The notes: generated from the letters alone by a model not told the origin. Positions 9,548 through 19,104 are shown, counted from the stretch's first letter. The stretch is 50,287 nucleotides of DNA from JAUIBE01 sp035267185 (GCA_035267185.1 DATFLY010000047.1:1-50287), one strand, 5' to 3'. Program-made: numbers and translations.

Positions 9548-10207
9548 TCAGGAATCGCCAATATAGGTTTTTAACGCCTCTGCCATGGCTTCAACTTCAT
9601 GCGGCGCCGACAACAAACCAGCCCACTCAGCATCAGGATTCAGCAGGTGCACACTGATCGAGTGGTCAACGTTGTACCACTCACCGGCTTCGTGCTCCGG
9701 GATGACATAGTGTGCACCGAAATCCATGGCAACAGCCCTCAGCTGCTCGTGTTCTCCGCTTACCGTGATGATGGTGTCGCCGAATCGCTCACGATACTGA
9801 TCAAGAACCTCGGCTGTATCGCGGTCCGGATCCACGCTGATCAGCATAACCTGGGGTAACTGCTCTTCGGGCAACTGGCCCTCAAGTAGCTCAACAACAG
9901 TTTTGAGTTTGAACAGCGTGTTCGGACAGATGTGAGGGCACGAGGTGAAGCCAAAGAAGACCAGCGTCCAGGAACCCTGCAGCGAGGACTGGTTAAATTC
10001 GCCACCGGTATGGTCATAAAGGGAAAATTCATCCAGGATCTTTGGTTCGGGCAAGCCCAGCAACGGCCCAATCTGGGTCAGGGTTTGCTCATGCTGTGCA
10101 GCCTCTGATCTGCCGGACGATTGCGCAAACCAGAAGCCAACAGCCCCGGCCAGTATTGCGACGGAGACAATCAGAATGATTGCTGGTGTTTTGGTGCCTG
10201 TTTCCAT
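9548..10207 (-). CDS. SCO1/SenC family copper chaperone
   Basis: 219 residues from the ATG at 10207; the longer reading to 10336 would run into glnE and lacks homology. An N-terminal membrane anchor (residues 8-27) is followed by a thioredoxin-like Sco domain with the copper-binding S-C-P-H-I-C-P motif (Cys90, Cys94) and the distal His182 in V-D-H-S. V-D-P-D-R-D-T is also typical. Sco proteins deliver copper to the CuA site of cytochrome c oxidase, or act as periplasmic thiol reductases. It is divergent from glnE with only about 60 bases between starts. Confidence 0.92.
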   Translation of the reverse strand: METGTKTPAIILIVSVAILAGAVGFWFAQSSGRSEAAQHEQTLTQIGPLLGLPEPKILDEFSLYDHTGGEFNQSSLQGSWTLVFFGFTSCPHICPNTLFKLKTVVELLEGQLPEEQLPQVMLISVDPDRDTAEVLDQYRERFGDTIITVSGEHEQLRAVAMDFGAHYVIPEHEAGEWYNVDHSISVHLLNPDAEWAGLLSAPHEVEAMAEALKTYIGDS

Positions 10208-10269
10208 GAACACATTGTAAATTGACTGAGGCTTATCCGATACCCGAATCGCCCCGTTATACTGCATCA

Positions 10270-13050
10270 ATGTCGCCCAAACCCCATTGGAACCAGACCT
10301 GTATTGAACCCGTTCCGGCGGAGGCGCGGCTTGCACACATTCGGTTTTGCAGTCCTTTTGCGGCCAGCCTGATCGACCGACACCCCGACTGGATTGAACA
10401 GCTCAGTGCCAGTCACCGTTTTGACGAGATTTCGCCGCCGGATTCAACCCGCGCCAGCGAATGGGTTTCTGCGCATGGACTGGACGATGGACTGCGTGGG
10501 TTCCGCAACCAGGAAATGCTCCGCATCATCTGGCGCGATCTGAACGGGCTTGCCACCCTGGGCGAGGTTCTCTCGGATCTGACCACACTGGCCGGGATAT
10601 GTATCCAGGCGGCGCTCGATGCGCACCAGGGCCTTCTCGAGGAGCGTTTCGGTCAGCCCCTGGATGCCAAGGGACGCCCTCAAAAACTGATTGTCCTGGG
10701 ACTGGGAAAACTCGGTGGCGGAGAACTTAACCTTTCCTCGGACATAGACCTGATATTTTGTTATCCGTCCGATGGTAAATGCGATGGTCCGCGTTCGCTG
10801 ACCAACAATGAGTTTTTCTCGAAATTAAGCCGTGAAGTTATATCTTCCCTGAGTGCTGTCCGCGCCGCCGGCTTCTGTTTCCGTGTCGATACACGATTAC
10901 GGCCATATGGTCAGGTTGGGTCAATCGCCAATCATTTTTCGGCCATGGAGCAGTATTACCAGCGTGAGGGCAGAAACTGGGAACGCTACGCACTGATCAA
11001 GGCACGCCCGGTTGCCGGTGATGTTGAAGCCGGAAATCACCTGCTTGAAATACTGCGCCCTTTTGTTTACCGCCGCTATATCGATTTCGGAGCGATTGAA
11101 GCCCTGCGTGAAATGCAGACCCTCATTCAGTCGGAAGCCATCCGCGCCGAGCGGGTCTCTGATGTTAAGCGCGGACCCGGCGGGATTCGTGAAATTGAGT
11201 TTCTTGCGCAGGGCTATCAATTGCTTCGGGGTGGCCAGGAAACGACACTCCAGACGCCCAGCCTGGCTGAGGCCATGGAGGCGATTACCAGGCTTCAATT
11301 GCTCTCTGAAGACCTGGTCAACCGTTTAACCAGTCATTACACCAGCCTGCGATTTATTGAAAACCGGATTCAGGCCATGAGGGACCAGCAAACCCACAAA
11401 GTGCGAAAAGGGGAGGACTTTCAGCGACTAAAACAGGGCATGGGAATCAAAAGCGACGAACAACTAACTTCCCGAATTGCACTGATCAGGGCTGAAGTTT
11501 CAGCTGCGTTCGATGATTCCTGGGCAGGTTCGGTACATCCAAAGCCTGAGACCGACTCAAGCACCGCCGAAGATCTCGCCTGGCAGCACAGATGGTTGCG
11601 CTGGCGGTCATCAGGTCAGGTTGATACCGAAACAGATGATGATCGCGCGGCTTTGCTGAATTCATTCTTGTCCGGTTTGGCAAGGCGCCCTCTTGGGACC
11701 AGCGCGGGGCGTCGCCTGGACAGCTTTATGCCCGTCCTGCTGCAACGTTTCGAAAGTCACCCTTTGTCTAACGATGTGGTTGGCCAGTTATTGGACCTTG
11801 TCCTGACCGTTTCGCAAAGAAGCGCCTACCTGGCGCTACTGGCAGAAAACCCTCAGGCGCTGGATCGGGCCATTGAACTCTTCGGGCGCAGCCAATGGGT
11901 CGCCAGGCGGGTGATTCGGTTTCCGGCGCTGCTGGATGAACTCATTGACCCGGCACTTGGGCACCACATACCTGATCGTGTGGCACTGGAAAAAGCCGCA
12001 CTTCGAAAAATCCGGCCTGTAGACAAACCCGAAGATGAAGAATCAGCGCTGGCGGGCCTTAATTACCTGAAGCAGGCAACCGGGCTTCGCCTGGCAGTTG
12101 CCTGGCTTGAAGGAAGAATTGATGAGACTGAAGTTCAGCTTGCGCTCTCGCACCTGGCCGAGGTCATGATTGGCATGACCATGGAGCTTGCACGCCGACG
12201 ACTCGAGCGTCGTCATGGAATCATTGAAAACTCAGCCCTTGCGGTGATTGGTTATGGCTCGCTGGGCGCCCGGGAGCTTGGTTTCAGTTCCGATCTGGAC
12301 CTGGTTTTTCTGTACCGAGCTGGTGATGGAGAATCGGACGGGGAGCGCCCACTTGCACCGGAGCGATGGTTCGCCCGTCTCGCGCAGAGAATGGTTGGCC
12401 TGCTGACAGCCCTGACTCCCTCGGGGAAGCTATATGAAATTGACACCCGTTTACGGCCAAATGGTCAATCCGGACTGCTTGTAAGCAGCATCAACGCCTA
12501 CTCGACTTATCAGCGACAGGACGCATGGACCTGGGAATCGCAGGCCCTGACCCGGGCGCGTGCGGTGGCGGGAGACCATGATCTGATTTCCGAGTTTCGT
12601 GAAATCCGCAGGGAATGCCTTTGCCGAAAACGTGACCGCAAGGAACTGGGCCAGGACCTGATGGACATGCGCGCACGTGTCCGGGAGAGTTTTCCTTCCA
12701 GGTCTGGTTCAGCGACAGACACCCGGCACAGCCCTGGCGGCATGGTCGACATCAGCTTCCTTGCCCAGCTGGGTGTCTTGTCACTCGCCCGTGAGTTACC
12801 GCAAATCATCGAGGAAACGAGCGTTTCCGGACAGCTTGAACGGCTTCAGATCTGCGGCTGGCTCAATGATGAACAAGGGGCCCTGATTGAGACCCACCTT
12901 GCAGAATTGAGGAAAATCCGCCTTTCTGACGAGTTGGCCCCGGATCAACGACCCCCAGATGCTCCGGGGCTTTGTAAAAACGGTTCGACCATTGCTGAAA
13001 TTTTTGTTCGGCTTGCGAGCGAACACGATCTGCAAAGCCATGAGGATTAA
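10270..13050 (+). CDS. glnE: bifunctional glutamine synthetase adenylyltransferase/deadenylase
   Basis: 926 residues from the ATG at 10270; a TTG at 10222 would add 16 unmatched residues. The protein has the two nucleotidyltransferase halves of GlnE: the N-terminal adenylyl-removing domain with G-L-G-K-L-G-G-G-E-L and S-D-I-D-L-I-F, and the C-terminal adenylyl transferase with G-Y-G-S-L-G-A-R-E-L and S-D-L-D-L-V-F. A helical linker domain lies between them. It covalently regulates glutamine synthetase in response to nitrogen through PII. No clear ribosome-binding site precedes the ATG, but TATACT ends 6 bases upstream, which could mean a leaderless message. Confidence 0.95.
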   Translation: MSPKPHWNQTCIEPVPAEARLAHIRFCSPFAASLIDRHPDWIEQLSASHRFDEISPPDSTRASEWVSAHGLDDGLRGFRNQEMLRIIWRDLNGLATLGEVLSDLTTLAGICIQAALDAHQGLLEERFGQPLDAKGRPQKLIVLGLGKLGGGELNLSSDIDLIFCYPSDGKCDGPRSLTNNEFFSKLSREVISSLSAVRAAGFCFRVDTRLRPYGQVGSIANHFSAMEQYYQREGRNWERYALIKARPVAGDVEAGNHLLEILRPFVYRRYIDFGAIEALREMQTLIQSEAIRAERVSDVKRGPGGIREIEFLAQGYQLLRGGQETTLQTPSLAEAMEAITRLQLLSEDLVNRLTSHYTSLRFIENRIQAMRDQQTHKVRKGEDFQRLKQGMGIKSDEQLTSRIALIRAEVSAAFDDSWAGSVHPKPETDSSTAEDLAWQHRWLRWRSSGQVDTETDDDRAALLNSFLSGLARRPLGTSAGRRLDSFMPVLLQRFESHPLSNDVVGQLLDLVLTVSQRSAYLALLAENPQALDRAIELFGRSQWVARRVIRFPALLDELIDPALGHHIPDRVALEKAALRKIRPVDKPEDEESALAGLNYLKQATGLRLAVAWLEGRIDETEVQLALSHLAEVMIGMTMELARRRLERRHGIIENSALAVIGYGSLGARELGFSSDLDLVFLYRAGDGESDGERPLAPERWFARLAQRMVGLLTALTPSGKLYEIDTRLRPNGQSGLLVSSINAYSTYQRQDAWTWESQALTRARAVAGDHDLISEFREIRRECLCRKRDRKELGQDLMDMRARVRESFPSRSGSATDTRHSPGGMVDISFLAQLGVLSLARELPQIIEETSVSGQLERLQICGWLNDEQGALIETHLAELRKIRLSDELAPDQRPPDAPGLCKNGSTIAEIFVRLASEHDLQSHED

Positions 13051-13099
13051 GACGGGAATGCGTGTAGAATAGCGCCCGGAAAGACTTTGGAGAATTTTC

Positions 13100-13309
13100 G
13101 TGTCGCACCCAACCGACGCCACAAACCCTGACCTCGAAACGGCCAGCACCAAGGAAGAATACGAGGTCACTCGGGAAGACCTTCCGCTTTCCTGCCCGAT
13201 GCCGGATCAAAAACTGTGGAACTCGCATCCACGCGTTTATTTGCCCATCGGCAAAAGCGGCAAGGAACGCTGCCCCTACTGTGGCGCAATTTACCGATTA
13301 ATCGATTGA
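13100..13309 (+). CDS. zinc-finger CHCC domain protein
   Basis: 69 residues, GTG start at 13100 with GGAG 8 bases upstream. Potential zinc ligands Cys32, His43, Cys58 and Cys61 stand in the C-x10-H-x14-C-P-Y-C-G order of the zf-CHCC family, with the H-P-R-V-Y-L-P-I and C-G-A-I-Y-R-L motifs. Bacterial members are small cytoplasmic proteins distantly related to the NDUFS6 accessory subunit of complex I; their role is not defined. It sits between glnE and the O-antigen ligase-like gene. Confidence 0.88.
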   Translation: MSHPTDATNPDLETASTKEEYEVTREDLPLSCPMPDQKLWNSHPRVYLPIGKSGKERCPYCGAIYRLID

Positions 13310-13360
13310 TCCCGGCAAGATCATCACGCCACATAGTCACCTGGTAAAAAACCCCTGCGT

Positions 13361-14611
13361 ATGAACGAACTGCGCCAGTCATTTTCTCATCATTGGCCGG
13401 TATGGCTTGCTTTGCTGTTTATCGCTGTCCTTCCGCTTCGTCGTGAGATGGAGTGGCCATTGAGCATTTTCGCAATCAGCCTGGCATTCCTGGCTACAAA
13501 ACCCAAAAGGCGTGCAGAAATCCGACAAGCGGCCGGATTTCTTGTGCCATTGTTCCTTTGTATCTGGGTCCCAATGGTGATTTCCAGCTTTGACTCCCTG
13601 GATCCTCAGAAAAGCTGGATGCAGACCATCCCCTCGCTGCGCTTTCTGGCTGCGGCCCTGGCCATTGCTGTCCTCCTGCGTAACGATGATTCGCGCGACC
13701 TGTTCCTGCGCATTGGTTGCTGGCTGCTGCTGTTCTGGGCGGCGGATGGGTTTTTTCAGCTGATATTTGGCTTTGACGTCTTTGGCGTCCCAATGCATGA
13801 AGACCGTCTCAATGCCATGTTTTACAGTCGATATGCTTCTTACGGCCTGACGCTGGCGATCCTGTCGCCACTGGCGCTGGAGCATATGCGCCGTCATTGG
13901 AGCACCCCGGCATGGTTGATTGGTTTTTCGATGATCCTGGGCGCGGTGCTCCTTTCCGGAATGCGTTCTGCCTGGATCATGATGCTGGTGGTAATGGCTG
14001 CTTACCTGCTGCCCGTGCTTCGAAAGCCATCCGGCCGAAAACTTGTACTGATTGCGCTTGGTGTTTCGTTGCTCACCCTGGCTGCCGCCTTCGTGGCATC
14101 ACCCCTGTTGCAGGAGCGATTGAAACTCACCGCGCAGGCTGTCGTGGGCACAGAACAGGCCATCGATGAAGCCAGCTCGTACCGGGTTCCCATATTCACA
14201 AATGCACTGGCCATGTACCGCGACCACCCCGTCAACGGGGTTGGGGTACGAGCTTTTCGCAAGGCTTATGTTACCTATGCTGAGCCGGATGACCCTCACT
14301 ACCTTCCGGGCGGCAACGAGACCCGGGCCCACCAGGCCCACAATTTTGTCCTGGAGTTTATGGCTGATACCGGGACAATTGGGCTGCTGGGCTTTATCGC
14401 TGCGCTGGTTTTCAGTTTTCGATACTGGAGGCGAAACCTGACAGATCATGACAGGCAGCAGGCTTATCCATATGCAATTGCACTTCTGGCGATCGTGTTT
14501 CCCCTCAACTCCTACTTTGCGTTCTTCGGGGTCTACATGATGTCGGTGAGTTGGGTGCTTGTCGGTTTGTTTGCGGCAGCAATGATGGGCAATCGTTCAG
14601 GCAATCCCTGA
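13361..14611 (+). CDS. O-antigen ligase-like (WaaL family) membrane protein
   Basis: 416 residues with about 10-12 transmembrane helices. The Wzy/WaaL (O-ligase) signature is present: an Arg in L-L-S-G-M-R-S-A-W (Arg202) and the large periplasmic loop around 262-330 ending in H-Q-A-H-N (His324, His327) before a helix starting L-E-F-M-A-D-T-G. In ligases the His and Arg of this loop are needed for transferring undecaprenyl-linked glycan to lipid A core. The gene lies next to lpxL and waaA, which supports a lipopolysaccharide role, although Wzy polymerase or another glycan ligase is not excluded. Confidence 0.85.
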   Translation: MNELRQSFSHHWPVWLALLFIAVLPLRREMEWPLSIFAISLAFLATKPKRRAEIRQAAGFLVPLFLCIWVPMVISSFDSLDPQKSWMQTIPSLRFLAAALAIAVLLRNDDSRDLFLRIGCWLLLFWAADGFFQLIFGFDVFGVPMHEDRLNAMFYSRYASYGLTLAILSPLALEHMRRHWSTPAWLIGFSMILGAVLLSGMRSAWIMMLVVMAAYLLPVLRKPSGRKLVLIALGVSLLTLAAAFVASPLLQERLKLTAQAVVGTEQAIDEASSYRVPIFTNALAMYRDHPVNGVGVRAFRKAYVTYAEPDDPHYLPGGNETRAHQAHNFVLEFMADTGTIGLLGFIAALVFSFRYWRRNLTDHDRQQAYPYAIALLAIVFPLNSYFAFFGVYMMSVSWVLVGLFAAAMMGNRSGNP

Positions 14612-14686
14612 AAAGGCGCGCAGATAGGCGATCGTGATGATGGCCACCGTGACGATAAAAAATATGCGAATGATGTGTTTCGTCAT
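14597..14686 (-). CDS. possible 29-residue membrane peptide
   Basis: A minus-strand reading frame of 30 codons encodes a basic start (M-T-K-H-I-I-R) followed by one hydrophobic helix (I-F-F-I-V-T-V-A-I-I-T-I-A-Y-L) and a short tail. It overlaps the 3' end of the O-antigen ligase gene by 15 bases on the opposite strand and lies downstream of lpxL on the same strand. No strong ribosome-binding site was seen (GGGAATTGAG is about 10 bases away). Small single-helix proteins are easy to miss, but the frame could equally be fortuitous. Confidence 0.3.
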   Translation of the reverse strand: MTKHIIRIFFIVTVAIITIAYLRAFSGIA

Positions 14687-14810
14687 AAACAGAATTCTCA
14701 ATTCCCTGCCTGGGCAGCCAAAAAACCTGGTGGAAAGAGCAACCCTATCGGACCCTTCCTGGTTCTGAGTCAGCTTTCAACCAAGCATAACAGGACACGG
14801 CGCTGTTGCA

Positions 14811-15728
14811 TTAATCGTAAAACGGTTCTTCGCCCTGAGGCCGCGTTTTGAAGCGCCGGTGAATCCACCAGTATTGATCCGGCACACGCCGAATCTGCTC
14901 TTCCATGACAGCGTTCAGTTTTGCCAGGTCTGCATATGCATCACCACTCGCAAAATCCGTGAGAGGCGGAAGTATTCTCAGCAGGTATTTTTTTGTGGTG
15001 GGATTAAATTCCGGAAACATGGGTACAACAGCGCAATCGGTCAGTGCCACCAGCTTGTACGTGGCCTCAAGCGTTGCTGTCTGAATGCCGAAGAACGGGA
15101 CAAAAATGCTCTGTGAGGGGCCGAAATCCTGGTCTGGGGCATACCAGAGAATGCCGCCATCCCGAAGGTAACGAATGACTGAGCGCATTTCGCGCTTGCT
15201 CACCATGGCCCGGGCATAGCGCAAGCGCCCACGATTCTGATACCACTCGACCACTTCGTTTTTCAAAGGCCGATACACACCGGTGACCGGTGCCGCCTCG
15301 CTGCTGACCCGACCACCAATTTCAAGGCAGGTCATGTGGTTGGTGACAAGCAACACGCCTTTACCGGCTTCCTCCGCCTCCAGGAGATGTTCCAGGCCTT
15401 CAATCTCTGCCATAGGTTGAAAGCGTTTGCGACTCATGCCCCAGCACCAGGCCGTCTCAAACACCGTTCGGGCCAGTGAACGGAAGTTTGCTTTCAGCAG
15501 CTCTTCCACCTCAGGCTCCGGGAGTTCAGGAAAACAACGTTCAATATTGCGTTTTGCAACAGCGACCCGCCGCCCCATTAGCCGGTAGGCAAGCGCGCCG
15601 ATTGGTGCTGTAAAAAGCAGGCCGACACGCACCGGGAATTTTCCAAGCCACCACAACAGGGACACCAGCACCCAGCCGCTCCAGTTGCGGGGGGCAAAGC
15701 CTGGTCGTTTTCCAGCCTGACTGATCAT
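14811..15728 (-). CDS. lpxL: lysophospholipid/lauroyl acyltransferase (LpxL/HtrB family)
   Basis: 305 residues, normal for late lipid A acyltransferases. The catalytic H-x4-E motif is at His131/Glu136 (N-H-M-T-C-L-E). A membrane-associated N-terminus (about 18-45) and the P-D-Q-D-F-G-P-S-Q-S-I-F-V-P-F-F-G motif typical of LpxL/LpxM are present. It transfers a secondary acyl chain to Kdo-lipid A on the cytoplasmic face of the inner membrane. It is divergent from waaA, which makes its substrate, with a 69-base gap that probably holds both promoters. LpxL and LpxM cannot be separated by eye, so the symbol is provisional. Confidence 0.88.
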   Translation of the reverse strand: MISQAGKRPGFAPRNWSGWVLVSLLWWLGKFPVRVGLLFTAPIGALAYRLMGRRVAVAKRNIERCFPELPEPEVEELLKANFRSLARTVFETAWCWGMSRKRFQPMAEIEGLEHLLEAEEAGKGVLLVTNHMTCLEIGGRVSSEAAPVTGVYRPLKNEVVEWYQNRGRLRYARAMVSKREMRSVIRYLRDGGILWYAPDQDFGPSQSIFVPFFGIQTATLEATYKLVALTDCAVVPMFPEFNPTTKKYLLRILPPLTDFASGDAYADLAKLNAVMEEQIRRVPDQYWWIHRRFKTRPQGEEPFYD

Positions 15729-15797
15729 CGCCGCGTATTATTGCACCGACATCCCTGTTGGTGTTGCAATGAGCCCAACGAATTCTGATAAAACGTG

Positions 15798-17063
15798 ATG
15801 CGCCACCTTTATTCCCTGTTCACTTATCTTCTGACACCCGCATTGCTGGTGTATTTCACAATTCGTGGAACATCGGATCGTGGCTGGCTTAAGCGCTGGT
15901 CAGAAAGATTTGGCGAGTTTGACGCCACCGGCCATATGCAAGGCATCGTGGTTCACGCTGCTTCAGTAGGTGAGGTCAATGCTGCTGCGCCACTGATTCG
16001 GGCCCTTAAGGAAAGATGGCCTGACTACCCCCTGACCGTAACCTGTTTTACCGCCACAGGCTCAAGGCGCATCAACGCTGTCTTTGGTGATTCGGTTCAC
16101 CACCTCTACGCTCCGGTTGACACGCCCGGGTCCGTTCGAAGGTTTTTAAATGGTCTGAAACCCCGGCTTCTCGTGATCATGGAAACGGAGATCTGGCCGA
16201 ACCTGTTCTACAAGAGCAACAACGCCGGAATTCCCATCCTGGTATCCAATGCACGCCTCACCGAACGATCCGCCAGCGGTTGGTCCCGTTTCGCCGGGCT
16301 GGCGAAAATCGCATTGCAATGCCCGCGCCTCATCGCGGCGCAGACCAATGAAGACAGGCAGCGTTTTATTTCACTGGGCGCCAACCAGGACACAACACGC
16401 GTGTTTGGTAACCTGAAATTTGATATAGACCTGGCTCCGGATTTGACGCGCAGGGGCAGGTCTATCAGGAACTCGTGGGGAAGCAACCGACTGGTGATGG
16501 TCGCTGGCAGCACACATGAGGATGATGAGACTGCCCTTTTTGTTGCATTCAGAAACCTTCTCGGGGTCGATCCAACTGCTTTGCTGGTGCTCGTTCCACG
16601 TTACCCCGAGCGTTTTGAGCGAGTCGCTCAATCATCAGCGTCTGCCGGGTTCAAAACAGCCAGACGAAGTGATGGCAGAAATCCGGGGGCTGATATTCAA
16701 TGCCTGGTCGTCGATGAAATGGGGGTGCTGCTGGAATACTACGCGGCTTGCGATATCGCATTTTTGGGGGGCACGCTTGCAGATGTGGGCGGACATAATC
16801 CCCTGGAAGCCGCTGCCCTGGGGCGACCGATCATCATGGGGCCCAACACGGCGCACATTCGTCAGACTGCAGAGCAACTCCTGAAAGCGAACGCTGCAAT
16901 CACGGCCGAAAATGCCGAAGCACTCTTCAATGCCTGGAAGGACTTACAGAGCAATCAGGAAAGGCGTAAAAAAATGGGCCGCGCTGCCCACCAGTTGGTG
17001 CAACAGCAGCGCGGTGCGCTTAAACAAAACCTGGAAGCTGTAAAGGCTCTGTTACTCCAGTAA
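15798..17063 (+). CDS. waaA: 3-deoxy-D-manno-octulosonic acid transferase
   Basis: 421 residues (GTG-ATG at 15795/15798; the ATG is preferred). A membrane-anchoring N-terminal helix (about 5-20), the H-A-A-S-V-G-E motif with the catalytic base Glu, and a GT-B fold with the C-terminal G-G-T-L-A-D-V-G-G-H-N-P-L-E-A donor-site motif identify WaaA/KdtA. It adds one or two Kdo residues to lipid IVA. It converges with tolC, their 3' ends overlapping by 12 bases. It forms a lipid A/core group with lpxL and the ligase-like gene. Confidence 0.95.
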   Translation: MRHLYSLFTYLLTPALLVYFTIRGTSDRGWLKRWSERFGEFDATGHMQGIVVHAASVGEVNAAAPLIRALKERWPDYPLTVTCFTATGSRRINAVFGDSVHHLYAPVDTPGSVRRFLNGLKPRLLVIMETEIWPNLFYKSNNAGIPILVSNARLTERSASGWSRFAGLAKIALQCPRLIAAQTNEDRQRFISLGANQDTTRVFGNLKFDIDLAPDLTRRGRSIRNSWGSNRLVMVAGSTHEDDETALFVAFRNLLGVDPTALLVLVPRYPERFERVAQSSASAGFKTARRSDGRNPGADIQCLVVDEMGVLLEYYAACDIAFLGGTLADVGGHNPLEAAALGRPIIMGPNTAHIRQTAEQLLKANAAITAENAEALFNAWKDLQSNQERRKKMGRAAHQLVQQQRGALKQNLEAVKALLLQ

Positions 17064-18431
17064 CTGGTTGACGACCGTCAGGTCCTCAGCGCCCAGTCGA
17101 CCTGCGTTCGCCTTGAGGCGCAAATGGCTGAGGATGTAGTTGTGGCGTGACACCGAAAGCTCACGCTGCGAGTTGTACAAACGCTGGTTGGCAATCAAAA
17201 CGTCAACAATGGTTCGGGTACCCACCTCAAAACCGGCCTGGGTGGCTTCAAGCGCACTTTCAGCTGAAATCCTGGCCTGGTCAAACGCCTGCACTTCCTG
17301 GATACCGGCAAGAACAGCCCGGTAGCTGTTTTCCGTGTTTCGAACCGCTGCCCGTTGCTGGAAATCCAGGTCCGAGGTGCTGGCATCCATCAGGTAGCGC
17401 GCCTGGCGGGTGCGTGAACTGACGCGTCCGCCATAGTAGAGCGGAACGTTCAGGCTGAGAACAAATCGCGTGTCGTCGGCCTCGAGACTGGTGGTGCCAA
17501 TCGGGTTCAGGTCGTCATCAAGCAGGAGGCGTTCATTGTCGGTGAATTCGTTGACCGAGGCTGTAAAGTTCAATGTTGGAAAGTGCCCGGACCGCTCGAA
17601 ACGCATGCTGGCATCAGCGACATCGACCGATGCTGCGGCTGCCTGTACCAGTGGATTTTCCGCCAGCGCGACTTCGACCCAATGATCAGAATTGTTTGGC
17701 TCGGGCTCGACCAGTGGTAACACTTCCTGGAGGCGATCGTATTCATCAAAATACACGCCGGTCAGCTCACGTAAACCTTCTTTGGCATCGGCCAGGCGGT
17801 TGCGAGCCACGATGGCGCGCGCTCTCGCATTGTCGTAACTTGCCCGGGCCTCGTGAACATCGGTGACAGCCGTCAGACCGACCTCGAAGCGCTGCTCTGC
17901 CTGCTCAAACTGGCGTTGTAAGGCTTCTTCCTCGGCTTCAGCGAAGGTCACGCCATCGATATTGGTCAACACCAGGAAATAGGCATCAGAAACCCGCAGC
18001 AGAAAATCCTGGAATGCAGTCTCGTAATCGGCTGCTGCCTGGGTGATCTGTCCGCGTGCGATATCCAGCTGTTCATAGTTGCCCTGGTTATACAGGGCCT
18101 GGCGTAACTCCAGGCGGTAGTTTTCGTTGTCAACGTCGACATCCGAAACGGTTTCGCTGGCAATTGATGTTTCACTGTCACCCCGGGTCATTGAACCACT
18201 CAGGTCAATCTGGGGAAGCAGGTTGGACCATGCCTGTGTTTTGTTTTCATCGGTTGCCAGGCGCCGGTACTCAGCGGCCTGCAAAGTGGGATCGCTCTTG
18301 AGAGCCAGATCACGAGCGCCGACAAGGTCAACAGCCATCGCAGAGGATGAAATAACAAGTGCTGGTGCCACCAGTCCTGCTGTGATCATCTTCATTGCCA
18401 GCTTATTTGCCGAATTATTTTTGATGGTCAT
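17052..18431 (-). CDS. tolC: TolC family outer membrane efflux protein
   Basis: 459 residues from the ATG at 18431, chosen for its TTGGAG site and because the signal peptide (M-T-I-K-N-N through A-M-A near 33) begins there. Two repeated halves of long amphipathic helices with beta strands are typical of the TolC trimeric channel; the F-E-V-G-x-R-T-I-V-D-V-L segment near residue 395 and R-F-E-V-G-L-T-A-V-T-D-V near residue 190 are the paired repeat signatures. It is the outer membrane exit duct for type I secretion and RND efflux. It follows the Pcm-like gene by 13 bases in an arrangement common in related gammaproteobacteria. Confidence 0.94.
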   Translation of the reverse strand: MTIKNNSANKLAMKMITAGLVAPALVISSSAMAVDLVGARDLALKSDPTLQAAEYRRLATDENKTQAWSNLLPQIDLSGSMTRGDSETSIASETVSDVDVDNENYRLELRQALYNQGNYEQLDIARGQITQAAADYETAFQDFLLRVSDAYFLVLTNIDGVTFAEAEEEALQRQFEQAEQRFEVGLTAVTDVHEARASYDNARARAIVARNRLADAKEGLRELTGVYFDEYDRLQEVLPLVEPEPNNSDHWVEVALAENPLVQAAAASVDVADASMRFERSGHFPTLNFTASVNEFTDNERLLLDDDLNPIGTTSLEADDTRFVLSLNVPLYYGGRVSSRTRQARYLMDASTSDLDFQQRAAVRNTENSYRAVLAGIQEVQAFDQARISAESALEATQAGFEVGTRTIVDVLIANQRLYNSQRELSVSRHNYILSHLRLKANAGRLGAEDLTVVNQLLE

Positions 18432-18444
18432 ATTGCACTCCAAC

Positions 18445-19104
18445 TCAAAACTCAAATACAGGTGGCGGCACAGAATTGATCAGCCGCGGTAAATCTGTTT
18501 CAAAAAGACTTTCTTCTGACCAGTCGCTGACACCCAGCCGGGTCAGAAGGCGCGCTTCCATGGCTGGCGAGTCACCAGTGACAACGAACAAGCGTCCGCC
18601 AGGGTTCACCCAGCCCAGGAAAGATTCAGGCACAACCGGTACTGAGCCGGTCACCACAACCACATCATGAGCCTGTTCTGGCTGCCATCCGCTCATGGCG
18701 TCGCCAAGGAAAAGCTCAACATTGTCAATGCCCTTTTCCTGCAACCTCGCCGATGCGTCCTGATGCAGGTCTTCATGAATCTCAACGCTGCAAACCCTCT
18801 TGCAAAGGCCGGCGAGACAAGCCGTGACGTACCCGCTGCCGGTTCCAATTTCAAGCGCGGTGTCATCTTCATCTAACGCGATGGCCTGAAGCATTCTTCC
18901 CTCGACCGTAGGGCGCATCATGAATTCACCGTGTGCCAAAGGAATGCTCAGGTCGGCAAATGCCAGCTTACGATGTTTTACCGGGACAAAATCCTCGCGC
19001 TGGATGGCTTCCATTTGCGAAAGTATCCGTTCATCTATAACTTCCCATGGCCGAACCTGTTGTTCCACCATGTTGAAGCGGGCACGCTCAAAATTCATAT
19101 TCAT
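18445..19104 (-). CDS. protein-L-isoaspartate O-methyltransferase family protein
   Basis: 219 residues. The N-terminal M-V-E-Q-Q-V-R-P-W and the SAM-binding motif L-E-I-G-T-G-S-G-Y (near residues 85-93) with V-E-I-H downstream match the Pcm family. This subgroup, encoded just upstream of tolC, is often annotated as PIMT-like; whether it repairs isoaspartate is unproven, because classical Pcm sits with surE and rpoS. It is cytoplasmic and starts the minus-strand pcm-tolC unit. Confidence 0.88.
   Translation of the reverse strand: MNMNFERARFNMVEQQVRPWEVIDERILSQMEAIQREDFVPVKHRKLAFADLSIPLAHGEFMMRPTVEGRMLQAIALDEDDTALEIGTGSGYVTACLAGLCKRVCSVEIHEDLHQDASARLQEKGIDNVELFLGDAMSGWQPEQAHDVVVVTGSVPVVPESFLGWVNPGGRLFVVTGDSPAMEARLLTRLGVSDWSEESLFETDLPRLINSVPPPVFEF

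Noticed and set aside
9526..9561. Longer start for the exported protein at 8761-9525
   Set aside because: It would place 12 residues before the signal peptide and overlap the Sco gene; the GGAG site supports the internal ATG.
10208..10336. Longer N-terminus for the Sco1/SenC protein
   Set aside because: The extension runs antisense into glnE, is not homologous and would precede a normal membrane anchor.
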